From positions 1-37,805 of the forward strand of contig CAYYNB010000045.1 of NCBI GenBank assembly GCA_964472565.1: 37,805 bases of DNA, written 5' to 3'. The notes under the pieces are model-generated. The model was given only the letters and a program-made list of their open reading frames with translations. It made no database searches and was not told the origin of the DNA. The translations under genes were made by a program, and so were the position numbers. The stretch is from DATAMF01 sp964472565 (lineage in GTDB: Bacteria; Chloroflexota; Anaerolineae; Aggregatilineales; Aggregatilineaceae). Numbering within the stretch: the first letter of the stretch is position 1; the number at the start of each line of letters is the position of its first letter. Below, piece after piece: positions 14,792-22,126 of this stretch.

Positions 14792-15024
14792 AGTTTCAGG
14801 TCACACAGGTTGAAGCCCGATATACCCCGGACGGCTGGCCGATTCCGCAGTCGCTGCTGTGGGAAGGTGAAACGCTGCGCATTATCGACGTGGGGCGGCG
14901 CTGGAAAGCCGACGATGGGATTCATCTGCTGGCGCGGGTGGCGGATCAACGGGTGTTTGAACTGCATACGAACGGCTCATTGTGGCGGGCGAGCCTGGTC
15001 GCGGAGCCGCCACATTCGGTTTAG
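14788..15024 (+). CDS. Small protein, DUF6504-like
   Basis: 78 residues, overlapping pncC by 4 nt. The pattern W-x-G-x-x-x-R-I-x-x-V-x-x-x-W near residue 25 and a closing RVFELHTNGSLWRASLV strand pair resemble DUF6504, a small beta-barrel of unknown function; this match is from memory and tentative. The stop TAG is formed by the TA of the TTA target duplication plus the first G of the adjoining repeat element, so the last codon lies at an insertion boundary. Confidence 0.7.
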   Translation: MKFQVTQVEARYTPDGWPIPQSLLWEGETLRIIDVGRRWKADDGIHLLARVADQRVFELHTNGSLWRASLVAEPPHSV

Positions 15025-15083
15025 GCTGCGCCACTATTTTCTTGACCCCTTCCCTCAGGGAAGAGGAGTCAAACCGGATAGCT
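15024..15083 (+). repeat. TWA-inserting MITE-like element, copy c (internally deleted)
   Basis: 60 bp keeping the left end GGCTGCGCCACTATTTTCTT, the central palindrome (one change, GGGAAGAGGAG) and a decayed right end GGATAGCT, flanked by TTA at 15021-15023 and 15084-15086. The right-hand AT-rich part is missing. Its left boundary forms the stop of the preceding gene. Confidence 0.75.
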
Positions 15084-15107
15084 TTAGACATGAGGAAACT
15101 ATAAATT

Positions 15108-15524
15108 ATGGCTACGGTTCGTTTCGCTAAACGAGATGATTTTGGGTGGTGCATGGCCCAGGATCACGGGGTGTCGGCGGATGTGCTGCTGCGGAAGATT
15201 GCCGCCGGGGAAGTGATTGTTGCCGAAGAAGGAAAGCAGCAGACGGGCTATTTGCGGCTGGAATATCTATGGTCCAGCATCCCGTATATTGCACTCATCT
15301 GGATTCCTGAAAACTGGCGAAAGCAAGGCATTGGGCGGGCAATGCTGGCCTTTCTGGAAGAATTCGCGCGCGGACAGGGGCACAAGATGCTGATGAGTTC
15401 ATCGCAAGTGAACGAACCCGAACCGCAAGCGTGGCACCGGCATATGGGTTTTGAGGAATGCGGCATCCTGAACGGCATTAATAACGGCGGAATTGGTGAG
15501 GTATTTTTCAGGAAGGCGTTATAA
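15108..15524 (+). CDS. GNAT-family N-acetyltransferase
   Basis: 138 residues, a minimal GNAT domain. The acetyl-CoA pyrophosphate loop is IPENWRKQGIGRAMLAF near residue 70 (R/Q-x-x-G-x-G/A form), followed by the motif B region (LMSSSQVNEPEPQAWHRHMGFEE cut across residues 100-120) with the typical W/Y-x-x-x-GF end. The substrate is unknown; small proteins of this kind acetylate amines or protein N-termini. The nearest Shine-Dalgarno-like GAGG is 12 nt upstream, which is rather far. Independent of the upstream pair because repeat copy c lies between. Confidence 0.83.
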   Translation: MATVRFAKRDDFGWCMAQDHGVSADVLLRKIAAGEVIVAEEGKQQTGYLRLEYLWSSIPYIALIWIPENWRKQGIGRAMLAFLEEFARGQGHKMLMSSSQVNEPEPQAWHRHMGFEECGILNGINNGGIGEVFFRKAL

Positions 15525-15573
15525 TATCCGGCAGCCCTGCATCCCAGCCAGCTTAGTGACCGAGGGTTGAACC

Positions 15574-16560
15574 GTGAAAAAATCGTTTTTTCTGCTCTGT
15601 CTGCTGGCGGTGATCAGCCTGCTGGTGATCAACCGCCCGACCTCTTCTTATTCCGCCGCATGGCAAGCCAGCACCCCAACACCCGATCCGTATGACGGGC
15701 TGGACATCGAGGCATTAGCCGCGCGGAATTACGGCGCGGGCGAAGTGACGATTATGGACGTGCTGGAAACAAACGAGGCCTTTATTCGCTATCTGATCGC
15801 GTATCCGAGCGATGACCTGACGATCTATGGGTTTATGGATGTGCCGCATGGTCCGGGGCCGTTTCCGGTGATCGTGGCGCTGCACGGCTATATCGATCCG
15901 GCGCAGTACAACACGCTCGATTACACCACGTCGTATGCCGATGCATTGGCGCGGGCCGGGTACCTGGTGCTGCATCCGAATTTGCGCGGCTACTGGCCGT
16001 CGGATGAGGGGCCGAACCGGTTTCGGGTGGGCATGGCGGTGGATGTGCTCAACCTGATTGCGCTGGTGCGGCAAACCGGCGGAGTCGCGGGGGCACTTCA
16101 ACCGGCGGACCCAACGCGGATCGGGATGTGGGGGCACAGCATGGGCGGCGGGATCACGCTGCGGGTGATTACCGTCTCACCGGATGTCACAGCGGCGGTG
16201 CTTTATGGCGCGATGAGCGGCGATGAAAAACAGAATTATGCCAAAATCTACGAGTGGTCGGGCGGGACACGCGGCGGGCAGGAACAAAATACGCCGGATG
16301 ATGTGCTGCTGCGAATTTCTCCGATCTATCACCTGGACCGGATCACCGCCGCCGTCAGCATTCATCACGGCGCGTGGGACGAACTGGTACCGCCGGAATG
16401 GTCGGCGGATTTATGCGAACGGCTGACTCTGCTCCAGAAAACGGTAGAATGTTTCAGCTATGCGGAACAGCCGCACACCTTTTATGGAGCGGGGAACACC
16501 CTGTTTATCTCACGCACGATCAACTTTTTTGACGTGCATCTGAAGGCGATGCTTCCGTAA
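15574..16560 (+). CDS. Exported alpha/beta hydrolase (prolyl-oligopeptidase/dienelactone-hydrolase-like)
   Basis: 328 residues. A signal peptide with a hydrophobic core (LLCLLAVISLLVI) and a Ser/Thr/Pro-rich linker (STPTPDPYDG) show export; no lipobox cysteine is obvious. The hydrolase core has the oxyanion-hole strand VIVALHGYI, the nucleophile elbow GHSMGGG near residue 190, the acid in HHGAWDELVP near 270 and the histidine in QPHTFYG near 305. This fits the S9/dienelactone-hydrolase group of esterases and peptidases. The start is GTG with GAGGG about 8 nt upstream. The substrate is not predictable. Confidence 0.87.
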   Translation: MKKSFFLLCLLAVISLLVINRPTSSYSAAWQASTPTPDPYDGLDIEALAARNYGAGEVTIMDVLETNEAFIRYLIAYPSDDLTIYGFMDVPHGPGPFPVIVALHGYIDPAQYNTLDYTTSYADALARAGYLVLHPNLRGYWPSDEGPNRFRVGMAVDVLNLIALVRQTGGVAGALQPADPTRIGMWGHSMGGGITLRVITVSPDVTAAVLYGAMSGDEKQNYAKIYEWSGGTRGGQEQNTPDDVLLRISPIYHLDRITAAVSIHHGAWDELVPPEWSADLCERLTLLQKTVECFSYAEQPHTFYGAGNTLFISRTINFFDVHLKAMLP

Positions 16561-16576
16561 CCGGGCAGTACGCCCC

Positions 16577-16978
16577 CTACTTCCCTTTTTGGCCGACACG
16601 CGCTTCAAACCGGGCACTATCAATCAGAAAGCGCTCGTGGGTACCCTGACCGATTTGCTCAACGTCATCCCAGGCGGCCACATCGAACACCAGCCGCCGA
16701 CCATCGACCTCGGTCAGAGTGGCGGTGGCGCGAACTGTCAGACCGAGCGGGGTCGCGGCGATATGTTTGACATTCAGCCCGGTGCCCACCGACGATTGAC
16801 CTGCCGCCAGATGACCTGCCAGCGCCGCCACCGCCGCAGCTTCCAACAGCGCGATCATGGCGGGCGTCGAATAGACATTCACATTTCCGCTGCCCAGGGC
16901 GCGCGCGGTTTGGGCGTCGGTGACGACGGTGGACGCTTCACCTGTCAAACCGGGTTGTAGAACGGGAAAATCAGACAT
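16577..16978 (-). CDS. Hot-dog thioesterase, FlK (fluoroacetyl-CoA thioesterase)-like
   Basis: 133 residues from the chosen ATG. The family consists of small hot-dog-fold acyl-CoA thioesterases related to FlK. The helix segment VYSTPAMIALLEAAA carries the conserved Thr and Glu, and SVGTGLNVKHIAATPLG the conserved His, matching the Thr/Glu/His triad described for FlK. ATG 16978 has GGAGG at 5 nt spacing; the frame continues upstream to 17020 through the terminator hairpin, so the longer version is unlikely. Physiological acyl-CoA unknown. Confidence 0.82.
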   Translation of the reverse strand: MSDFPVLQPGLTGEASTVVTDAQTARALGSGNVNVYSTPAMIALLEAAAVAALAGHLAAGQSSVGTGLNVKHIAATPLGLTVRATATLTEVDGRRLVFDVAAWDDVEQIGQGTHERFLIDSARFEARVGQKGK

Positions 16979-16993
16979 AAACGCCTCCAGACA

Positions 16994-17033
16994 CAAAACA
17001 ACGCCGCAGGCAAAGCACAACGGCGTCGTTTTG
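16994..17033 (-). terminator. Bidirectional-looking terminator hairpin after the BTAD regulator
   Basis: CAAAACAACGCCG (16994-17006) pairs with CGGCGTCGTTTTG (17021-17033) with a single mismatch. On the minus strand the stem ends in TTGTTTTGTG, so it should end transcripts from 17048-18322 just before the thioesterase gene. Confidence 0.7.
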
Positions 17034-17047
17034 AATATACAATCGAA

Positions 17048-18322
17048 TTAACCGACAGCCGAAATCACATCAAACAGACTGCGTGTGTCTTTCGATGGTT
17101 TGATACCAAACATCCGGTCCAACGTGCGCTCCAACTGGCGATACTGGTTAACAGCCTCATCACGGCGGCCCTGTTGGTAGTAGATCAGCATCACGTCCTG
17201 ATGCACATCTTCCCAGTCCGGTTTTTCGCGCAGCGCCCGCAGCAGATACCCCAATGACTTGTCAAGTTCGTTCAGACCACGATGCAAACGGCCTAACGCG
17301 ATCAGAGCCTGAGCGTATTTATGTTTCATCTCTTCGCGGCGCGCGTCCACCCAGGGGGTATGGATGCCGGGCAAAAAGTCGGAGCGGTAAAGCTGAACGG
17401 CCTGATACCAGTTGGTCGCTGCGGTGGTTTCGTATTCGATAGCGTCGTGAACCGACGTTTCAAAGAGACGCGCGTCATAATGGATCGACAGACGCGGCGA
17501 CGGAATGTAAAACCCGCCGGAATAGGCTGTCAGTTCATACCCCAAACGCTCGCTGATTTTGCGCTTGGTTACATGAAAAACGTTGGTCGCTTCTTTGACG
17601 GACATCTTGGGCCAGAACACGCTGAAAATTTCGTCACGTGTGACCATTGGATGATCGACAAAATAGTAGAAGAGATAACGCGGCAGCGAGCCATCCCAGC
17701 TTGTGACCGGACGGCCATCAATGTAGACATGCCCGCCGGAGAGGGCGAAAACCTCTAACTGGCCGAGACGCGACTCTTCACCGTAGATGCCGCCGGTCAA
17801 GGCCTGTTCATTCCCCACCACCCCGACATGACCCGCATGGATCAAATCGTTCCAGGGTTGAACATCGAGCAACCGGGCGCTCAAAACAATACGCACATGA
17901 CCGGGAATAACGGTCACAAGCGCGCGGAAAAACCGATCAGATGCCTTCGTGCGCTCAAGCCGATCAAATGTATCCAGCAGCAGCACAAATTGATCCGAAC
18001 GCAAAGAACCCAGATCAGCGGCGAACGCCTGCGCCAGTTCTTCTGGAGAAGCTTTCGATTGTAGAGCGGCGCGCACTTTCTGGCCGAATCCTTCGGGGAA
18101 AAGTTCATCATTCGCCATGTTGCGCAGCCACGCGTTTAAGTTGGTGTCAATATCTTTGAGACTGTAGTAGACGATATTCTGCTGGTAGATTTGCAGCAGC
18201 ATGGCTACTAGAGCCGCCCGCCCTCGATGGCGAGGGTACAAGATGACCAGGGGCCGCTCATGGATTTTTTCTTCAACATGAGCTACTGAGGTTTCTGCCA
18301 CTGCACCAAGAAATGCTGACAT
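17048..18322 (-). CDS. BTAD/OmpR-like winged-helix transcriptional regulator with degenerate NTPase region
   Basis: 424 residues. The N-terminal 170 residues look like a STAND-type NTPase: FVLLLDTFDRLE is a good Walker B, but the P-loop position holds VILYPRHRGRAALVA instead of GxxGxGKT, so ATP binding is doubtful. Residues about 190-290 form a winged helix (DGRPVTSWDGSLPRYLFYYF, EIFSVFWPKMSVKEATNVFH). Residues about 300-424 form a TPR-like bacterial transcriptional activator domain (SDFLPGIHTPWVDARREEM and the repeats after it). This resembles SARP/MalT-type regulators. The target is unknown; the divergent lipoprotein gene is a candidate. GAGGG precedes the ATG, and a long leader of about 145 nt separates it from its promoter. 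Confidence 0.85.
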   Translation of the reverse strand: MSAFLGAVAETSVAHVEEKIHERPLVILYPRHRGRAALVAMLLQIYQQNIVYYSLKDIDTNLNAWLRNMANDELFPEGFGQKVRAALQSKASPEELAQAFAADLGSLRSDQFVLLLDTFDRLERTKASDRFFRALVTVIPGHVRIVLSARLLDVQPWNDLIHAGHVGVVGNEQALTGGIYGEESRLGQLEVFALSGGHVYIDGRPVTSWDGSLPRYLFYYFVDHPMVTRDEIFSVFWPKMSVKEATNVFHVTKRKISERLGYELTAYSGGFYIPSPRLSIHYDARLFETSVHDAIEYETTAATNWYQAVQLYRSDFLPGIHTPWVDARREEMKHKYAQALIALGRLHRGLNELDKSLGYLLRALREKPDWEDVHQDVMLIYYQQGRRDEAVNQYRQLERTLDRMFGIKPSKDTRSLFDVISAVG

Positions 18323-18473
18323 TATTTTTCCCTCTATTCTGTTACGCGCTCAGCCAATACCAAACAGCTACCAACCCAACCCCGTTCCTACGTGACAACA
18401 CAACGGCCCAACCCTCCCGTAGAGTTGAGCTGCTCCTAGCTTCTATTCCCGCGTAAAACCCCGAATTGCGATT

Positions 18474-18502
18474 AGTATAACGAATGTAAGTAGACTTTGC
18501 AA
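18474..18502 (-). promoter_or_regulatory. Promoter of the BTAD regulator
   Basis: On the minus strand TTGCAA (18502-18497), 17-nt spacer, TATACT (18479-18474). Confidence 0.7.
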
Positions 18503-18588
18503 CATACTGCATTGTTATTCTAGTATAAGCTTTTGTAAATGTATGATATAGCCCTCAGGTTACGATTTTCATTAAGTTTTGATCGCTT

Positions 18589-18617
18589 TTCGACTCAGCG
18601 GCAGCATTCGCTATAAT
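18589..18617 (+). promoter_or_regulatory. Promoter of the lipoprotein gene
   Basis: TTCGAC (18589-18594), 17-nt spacer, TATAAT (18612-18617), giving a leader of about 28 nt before the ATG. Confidence 0.7.
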
Positions 18618-18652
18618 GAAGCCGGTATCAGGGATCGTGGAAGGCGGTTTTT

Positions 18653-19471
18653 ATGTGGGGACGCAAACTATTATTTTTAGGGCTGGCTGTGATTCTGACC
18701 GCGTGTGATTTAATGGACAGCAACACGCCAACACCTACCCACAGCGAGCCAACCATGGCCAGCGTGGAAATGGTAGCGACTCACAATTTTCTGACCGAAA
18801 ATGCCCCACCCAGCGGCTTTTCCGAGGTTCATTACAGTCCGCTCGACGCGAACCTGTCCGATCATCCGGGTTGGTCATATACCATGACCGGCAATTTCAC
18901 CGGAACCTTTGATGATACCGGAGAAGCGGCCAGCGGACAATTCCAGGCGCAGGTGCAAGCCGATGAACTGGGAGAACGGCGGCGCGTGGTGTTAAACCTG
19001 GAAGGCGAAGCGTTTGCGCCCGACGCGGCACCACTCGAATTAGAGGGCGTACGGCTGAGCAACGACTACTATACAATCGACGTGAACGGGCAGTGTAAAC
19101 CCGGTGATACCGTGATCGCGGACCTGGCAACGGCGCAACTTATCGGCGGCGTGGTGGTCGCTACCCCCACCGGACACCGCAAGGAGATCAACGGCGTTCC
19201 GGCGTGGCAGTACGGGTTCAGCGTGGATGCAGTCCTGCTGCCCCCCACCACGCTCAAGCTGAATACAAACAGCAGCGTCGTCCTGCAAGCAGATTTATGG
19301 GTTGCGCCTGATGTTAACGCGGTGGTGCTGTTCGAAATGACGCTGAATGTGGAACACGTGCGGCTGCTGTCCGGCGCGCGTGATGTATCGGGGACGCTGT
19401 ATTTACGCTATGAATTGAATCTCGCGGAACTCGATGTGCAGCCGAATATCTCGGTTCCACACGGATGTTAG
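18653..19471 (+). CDS. Lipoprotein of unknown function
   Basis: 272 residues. The N-terminus is a lipoprotein signal: positively charged MWGRK, a hydrophobic stretch, then the lipobox LTAC with the acylated cysteine at residue 18. A Thr/Pro linker (NTPTPTHSEPT) follows. The remainder is beta-rich and of no family I recognise; it may bind or structure something at the membrane surface. The last residues are PHGC. The stop TAG comes from the TTA target duplication plus the first G of repeat copy d, so the original C-terminus is preserved but the stop now belongs partly to the element. Confidence 0.78.
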   Translation: MWGRKLLFLGLAVILTACDLMDSNTPTPTHSEPTMASVEMVATHNFLTENAPPSGFSEVHYSPLDANLSDHPGWSYTMTGNFTGTFDDTGEAASGQFQAQVQADELGERRRVVLNLEGEAFAPDAAPLELEGVRLSNDYYTIDVNGQCKPGDTVIADLATAQLIGGVVVATPTGHRKEINGVPAWQYGFSVDAVLLPPTTLKLNTNSSVVLQADLWVAPDVNAVVLFEMTLNVEHVRLLSGARDVSGTLYLRYELNLAELDVQPNISVPHGC

Positions 19472-19538
19472 GCTGCGCCAAGATTTTCTTTACCCCTTCC
19501 CTGAGGGAAGGGAAGTCAAACGGGATAATTATTTGGCC
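19471..19538 (+). repeat. TWA-inserting MITE-like element, copy d (internally deleted)
   Basis: 68 bp with intact left end GGCTGCGCCAAGATTTTCTT and central palindrome; the right part is shortened to GGGATAATTATTTGGCC. Flanked by TTA (19468-19470, 19539-19541). The first G completes the TAG stop of the lipoprotein gene. Confidence 0.78.
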
Positions 19539-19547
19539 TTAGAACAC

Positions 19548-19576
19548 TTGGCTTAAGCCTTATCCGACGATATAAT
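19548..19576 (+). promoter_or_regulatory. Promoter of dnaN
   Basis: TTGGCT (19548-19553), 17-nt spacer, TATAAT (19571-19576). It begins only 7 nt after the duplicated TTA of repeat copy d. Confidence 0.65.
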
Positions 19577-19643
19577 TGTGGTGAAATTTTAGCTAATTTA
19601 AAATGATATTGGCCCGCGCACATCTGCTAGGGAGATGCCAAAC

Positions 19644-20786
19644 ATGCGCGTATCTGTGCTACAAGAGAACTTAGCGAAGGGGTTGAGCATTGTCAGCCGG
19701 GCGATTCAAAGCCGCCCCACTCTCCCCATTCTGGCAAACGTGATGATGTCAACGGACGATGCCCGGTTGCAGCTTTCGGCGACAAACCTGGAACTGGGGA
19801 TCAGCATGTGGATCGGGGCGAAAGTCGAAGACGACGGCGCGATCACGATTCCGGCACGCACCTTTACCGAACTGGTGGGCACGCTGCCCCCCGAACGGGT
19901 GGATATGGACCTGGATGTGCGCACCTTAACACTGGGGCTGCGCTGTGCCGGCAAAACCGCCAACATCAAGGGTATGGATGCAACAGAATTCCCCCTGATG
20001 CCCGAATTCAACCCGGATCGCGCGGTGGCGGTGCCGGGGGCGGTTTTTAAAGAGATGATCGATCAGGTCGTTTTCGCGGCGGCCAAAGAAGACAACCGCC
20101 CGATTCTGACCGGCATCCTGATGCGGTTTGAGGGCGACGTGATGACACTGGCGGCGGCAGATGGCTACCGGCTGTCGGTGCGCACCACGGAACTCGAATT
20201 TAACACGGGCGAACGCGAGATGGAACCGCTGATTGTCCCGGCGCGCACGATGCAGGAACTGAGCAAAGTCATCACCGACGATGACGACGAAGTGCTGATC
20301 GGGCTGCCCGAAGGACGCGGCCAGGTGATGTTCAGCCTGAAAAATGTCCTGATGGTGTCGCAGTTGATCGAAGGCAAGTTCCCCGATTATGAAGCGATCA
20401 TCCCGCGCCGCTATGAAACCTCGATTTTGGCCTATACCGACGATCTGCTGGCCGCGTGCCGCAGTTCAGAAGTATTTGCCAAAGACTCGGCCAACACTGC
20501 TAAGATCATGATACAGCCAGGTGATGGCCCCAACACACCGGGCCAGGTCGTCGTTGCCGGAAAATCGCAGGAAAAAGGCGATGCGGAAGCGCCGCTGGAC
20601 GCGACGATTGAAGGGGGCGCGGTGGAGATCGCGTTCAATATCCGCTACCTGATCGACGTGCTGAACGTCATCCGCGAGGAACAGGTGGTGCTGGAAACGG
20701 GTGGGCCGACTTCGCCGGGTGTGGTGCGCCCTGCCGGACGCGATGACTTTATTCATGTGATCATGCCGATGTCCACCGGGCGATAA
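19644..20786 (+). CDS. dnaN: DNA polymerase III beta subunit (sliding clamp)
   Basis: 380 residues. The clamp dimer encircles DNA and tethers polymerase III. All three clamp domains are visible: MRVSVLQENLAKGLSIVSRA with TLPILANV at the start, VFAAAKEDNRPILTGIL in domain 2, and GKFPDYEAIIPR plus the closing DDFIHVIMPM in domain 3. I choose ATG 19644: GGGAG then lies 9 nt upstream, while the ATG at 19635 is directly against it. An insertion with an acidic run (ITDDDDEVLIG) and a loop near residue 310 (EKGDAEAPLD) are mild peculiarities. dnaA and recF are not adjacent, so it is not in the usual origin cluster. Confidence 0.96.
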   Translation: MRVSVLQENLAKGLSIVSRAIQSRPTLPILANVMMSTDDARLQLSATNLELGISMWIGAKVEDDGAITIPARTFTELVGTLPPERVDMDLDVRTLTLGLRCAGKTANIKGMDATEFPLMPEFNPDRAVAVPGAVFKEMIDQVVFAAAKEDNRPILTGILMRFEGDVMTLAAADGYRLSVRTTELEFNTGEREMEPLIVPARTMQELSKVITDDDDEVLIGLPEGRGQVMFSLKNVLMVSQLIEGKFPDYEAIIPRRYETSILAYTDDLLAACRSSEVFAKDSANTAKIMIQPGDGPNTPGQVVVAGKSQEKGDAEAPLDATIEGGAVEIAFNIRYLIDVLNVIREEQVVLETGGPTSPGVVRPAGRDDFIHVIMPMSTGR

Positions 20787-20813
20787 GCCTGGATTTAATT
20801 TTGGCGAGTGGCT

Positions 20814-20841
20814 GGGCAGGCGTAAAAAACCTGCCCTTTAT
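20814..20841 (+). terminator. Weak intrinsic terminator after dnaN
   Basis: GGGCAGG (20814-20820) pairs with CCTGCCC (20830-20836) around a 9-nt A-rich loop, followed by only TTTATGTT. Some read-through into the aldo/keto reductase is likely. Confidence 0.55.
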
Positions 20842-20861
20842 GTTGTAAGGAGGGGTTCGTT

Positions 20862-21815
20862 ATGAAATACCGGCGTTTGGGTCATTCGGGCTTGAAGGTG
20901 AGCGAAGTCAGCCTGGGCGGGTGGACGACGTTTGGCGACAGCCTGACCGATAAACAGCTCGCGCGTGACATCATCACCTATGCCTATGAAAGCGGGATCA
21001 ACTTTTTCGACATTGCCGATATTTATGCTATGGGCAAAGCCGAAGAATTGATGGGATCGATTCTCAAGGATTTTCCCCGGCACACGCTGGTGATCTCCAG
21101 CAAAGCCTATTGGCCGATGAGCGACGATGTGAATGATCGCGGGCTGTCGCGCAAACACGTGATCGAGAGCGTGGAAAAGTCGCTGAAACGCATCGGCACG
21201 GATTACCTGGACCTGTTTTTCTGCCACCGCTATGACTCTGAAACGCCCGTCGAAGAGACGGTGCGCGCCATGGATGACCTCATCCACCAGGGCAAAATTC
21301 TGTACTGGGGTACCAGCGAATGGACGGACGAGCAGATCGAAGAGGCGATGGATATTTGCGATGATTGGGGCCTCTATCGCCCACAGGTCGAACAGCCGCA
21401 GTACAACCTGCTGCACCGCCAGCGCGTGGAAGAGACGATTATCCCGGTAGCCGAAGAAGAAGGGATCGGGCTGGTGGTGTGGAGTCCGCTGGGCAGCGGG
21501 CTGCTGACCGGAAAATATGATCACGCGATGCCGCAGGACAGCCGCCTCGCCCGGATCGATTGGCTGCGCAGCACCTGGATGCAAGAACAGGCGCTCGACG
21601 CGGTGCGCGCCCTGAAACCGATTGCGGATGATCTCGGCGTGACGCGTGCGCAACTGGCGATTGCGTGGACGCTGCGCCAACCCACCGTCAGCAGCGCGAT
21701 CACCGGAGCAACCAAAGTCAGCCAGCTTGAAGAAACGCTGCGCGCCATTGAGATTCAATTCAGTGAGGATGTACTCGGAGCGATTGACGATATTTTCAAC
21801 CTGGAAGAAGGCTAA
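20862..21815 (+). CDS. Aldo/keto reductase (Kv-beta-like)
   Basis: 317 residues, NADPH-dependent (alpha/beta)8 oxidoreductase. The tetrad is visible: Asp and Tyr in FFDIADIYAMGKAEELMG (about residues 48-60), Lys in VISSKAYWP (about 83), His in LFFCHRYD (about 125). The C-terminal cofactor segment with SSAITGATKVSQLEE is typical of the Kv-beta/YghZ branch. The substrate is unknown; a small aldehyde is likely. AGGAGG lies 8 nt before the ATG. The TAA stop coincides with the target duplication of repeat copy e. Confidence 0.93.
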   Translation: MKYRRLGHSGLKVSEVSLGGWTTFGDSLTDKQLARDIITYAYESGINFFDIADIYAMGKAEELMGSILKDFPRHTLVISSKAYWPMSDDVNDRGLSRKHVIESVEKSLKRIGTDYLDLFFCHRYDSETPVEETVRAMDDLIHQGKILYWGTSEWTDEQIEEAMDICDDWGLYRPQVEQPQYNLLHRQRVEETIIPVAEEEGIGLVVWSPLGSGLLTGKYDHAMPQDSRLARIDWLRSTWMQEQALDAVRALKPIADDLGVTRAQLAIAWTLRQPTVSSAITGATKVSQLEETLRAIEIQFSEDVLGAIDDIFNLEEG

Positions 21816-21900
21816 GGCTGCGCCAATATTTTCTTTACTCCATCCCCCCTTTCCCCTTCCCTCAGGGAAGGGGAGTCAAACCAGAAGAATAGGATAATTC
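21816..21900 (+). repeat. TWA-inserting MITE-like element, copy e (right end decayed)
   Basis: Left end GGCTGCGCCAATATTTTCTTTA directly follows the TAA stop of the reductase gene (21813-21815); central palindrome is intact; the right part stops at AGGATAATTC without the TTGGATCGGCC end. Confidence 0.78.
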
Positions 21901-21907
21901 TTAAACC

Positions 21908-22003
21908 ATGCGCCGTGTGCCCGCCGTCTATCCGCTGCTGTTCACGCAAATTTTTTCGCTCATCGGGAGCCGGATGACCGGGATCGCGGTGGGGATTCAT
22001 ATC
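21908..22003 (+). pseudogene. N-terminal remnant of an MFS transporter
   Basis: The first 31 or so codons from ATG 21908 read MRRVPAVYPLLFTQIFSL, then IGSRMTGIAVGIH, which is the first transmembrane helix of a major facilitator of the EntS/MFS_3 type. The frame then runs straight into a fragment of the repeat family at 22003 and continues as nonsense to 22099. The rest of the transporter is absent. It looks like a decayed gene cut down by a deletion between repeat copies (inference). Confidence 0.6.
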
Positions 22004-22060
22004 ACCCCATCCCTGAGGGAAAACCCACAGGATGTGGAGAATTATTTTCCTGGATCGTCC
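22003..22060 (+). repeat. MITE-like element, copy f (right-half fragment)
   Basis: It starts at CACCCCATCCCTGAGGGAAAA and keeps the right part CACAGGATGTGGAGAATTATT and TTTCCTGGATCGTCC, but lacks the GGCTGCGCC left end and part of the palindrome. The right half matches copies g and h (subtype with CACAGGATGTGG) rather than a and b. Confidence 0.65.
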
Positions 22061-22126
22061 GTACTGATTTGTGTTCTGCCCTGCCCCACTCTATGCTAAA
22101 AGGAATTTCTTTGAGGAGAGGGGCAT

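Larger units (their letters stand above)
18323..18652. other. 330-bp divergent intergenic region
   Basis: No gene seen. It is AT-rich in the middle and carries two outward promoters (18474-18502 leftward, 18589-18617 rightward). About 145 nt of untranslated leader precede the regulator gene; I found no terminator hairpin or leader ORF in it that I could defend. Confidence 0.6.

Noticed and set aside
19541..19643. Replication origin next to dnaN
   Set aside because: No cluster of DnaA boxes (TTATCCACA type) and no dnaA; the region is explained by a promoter.
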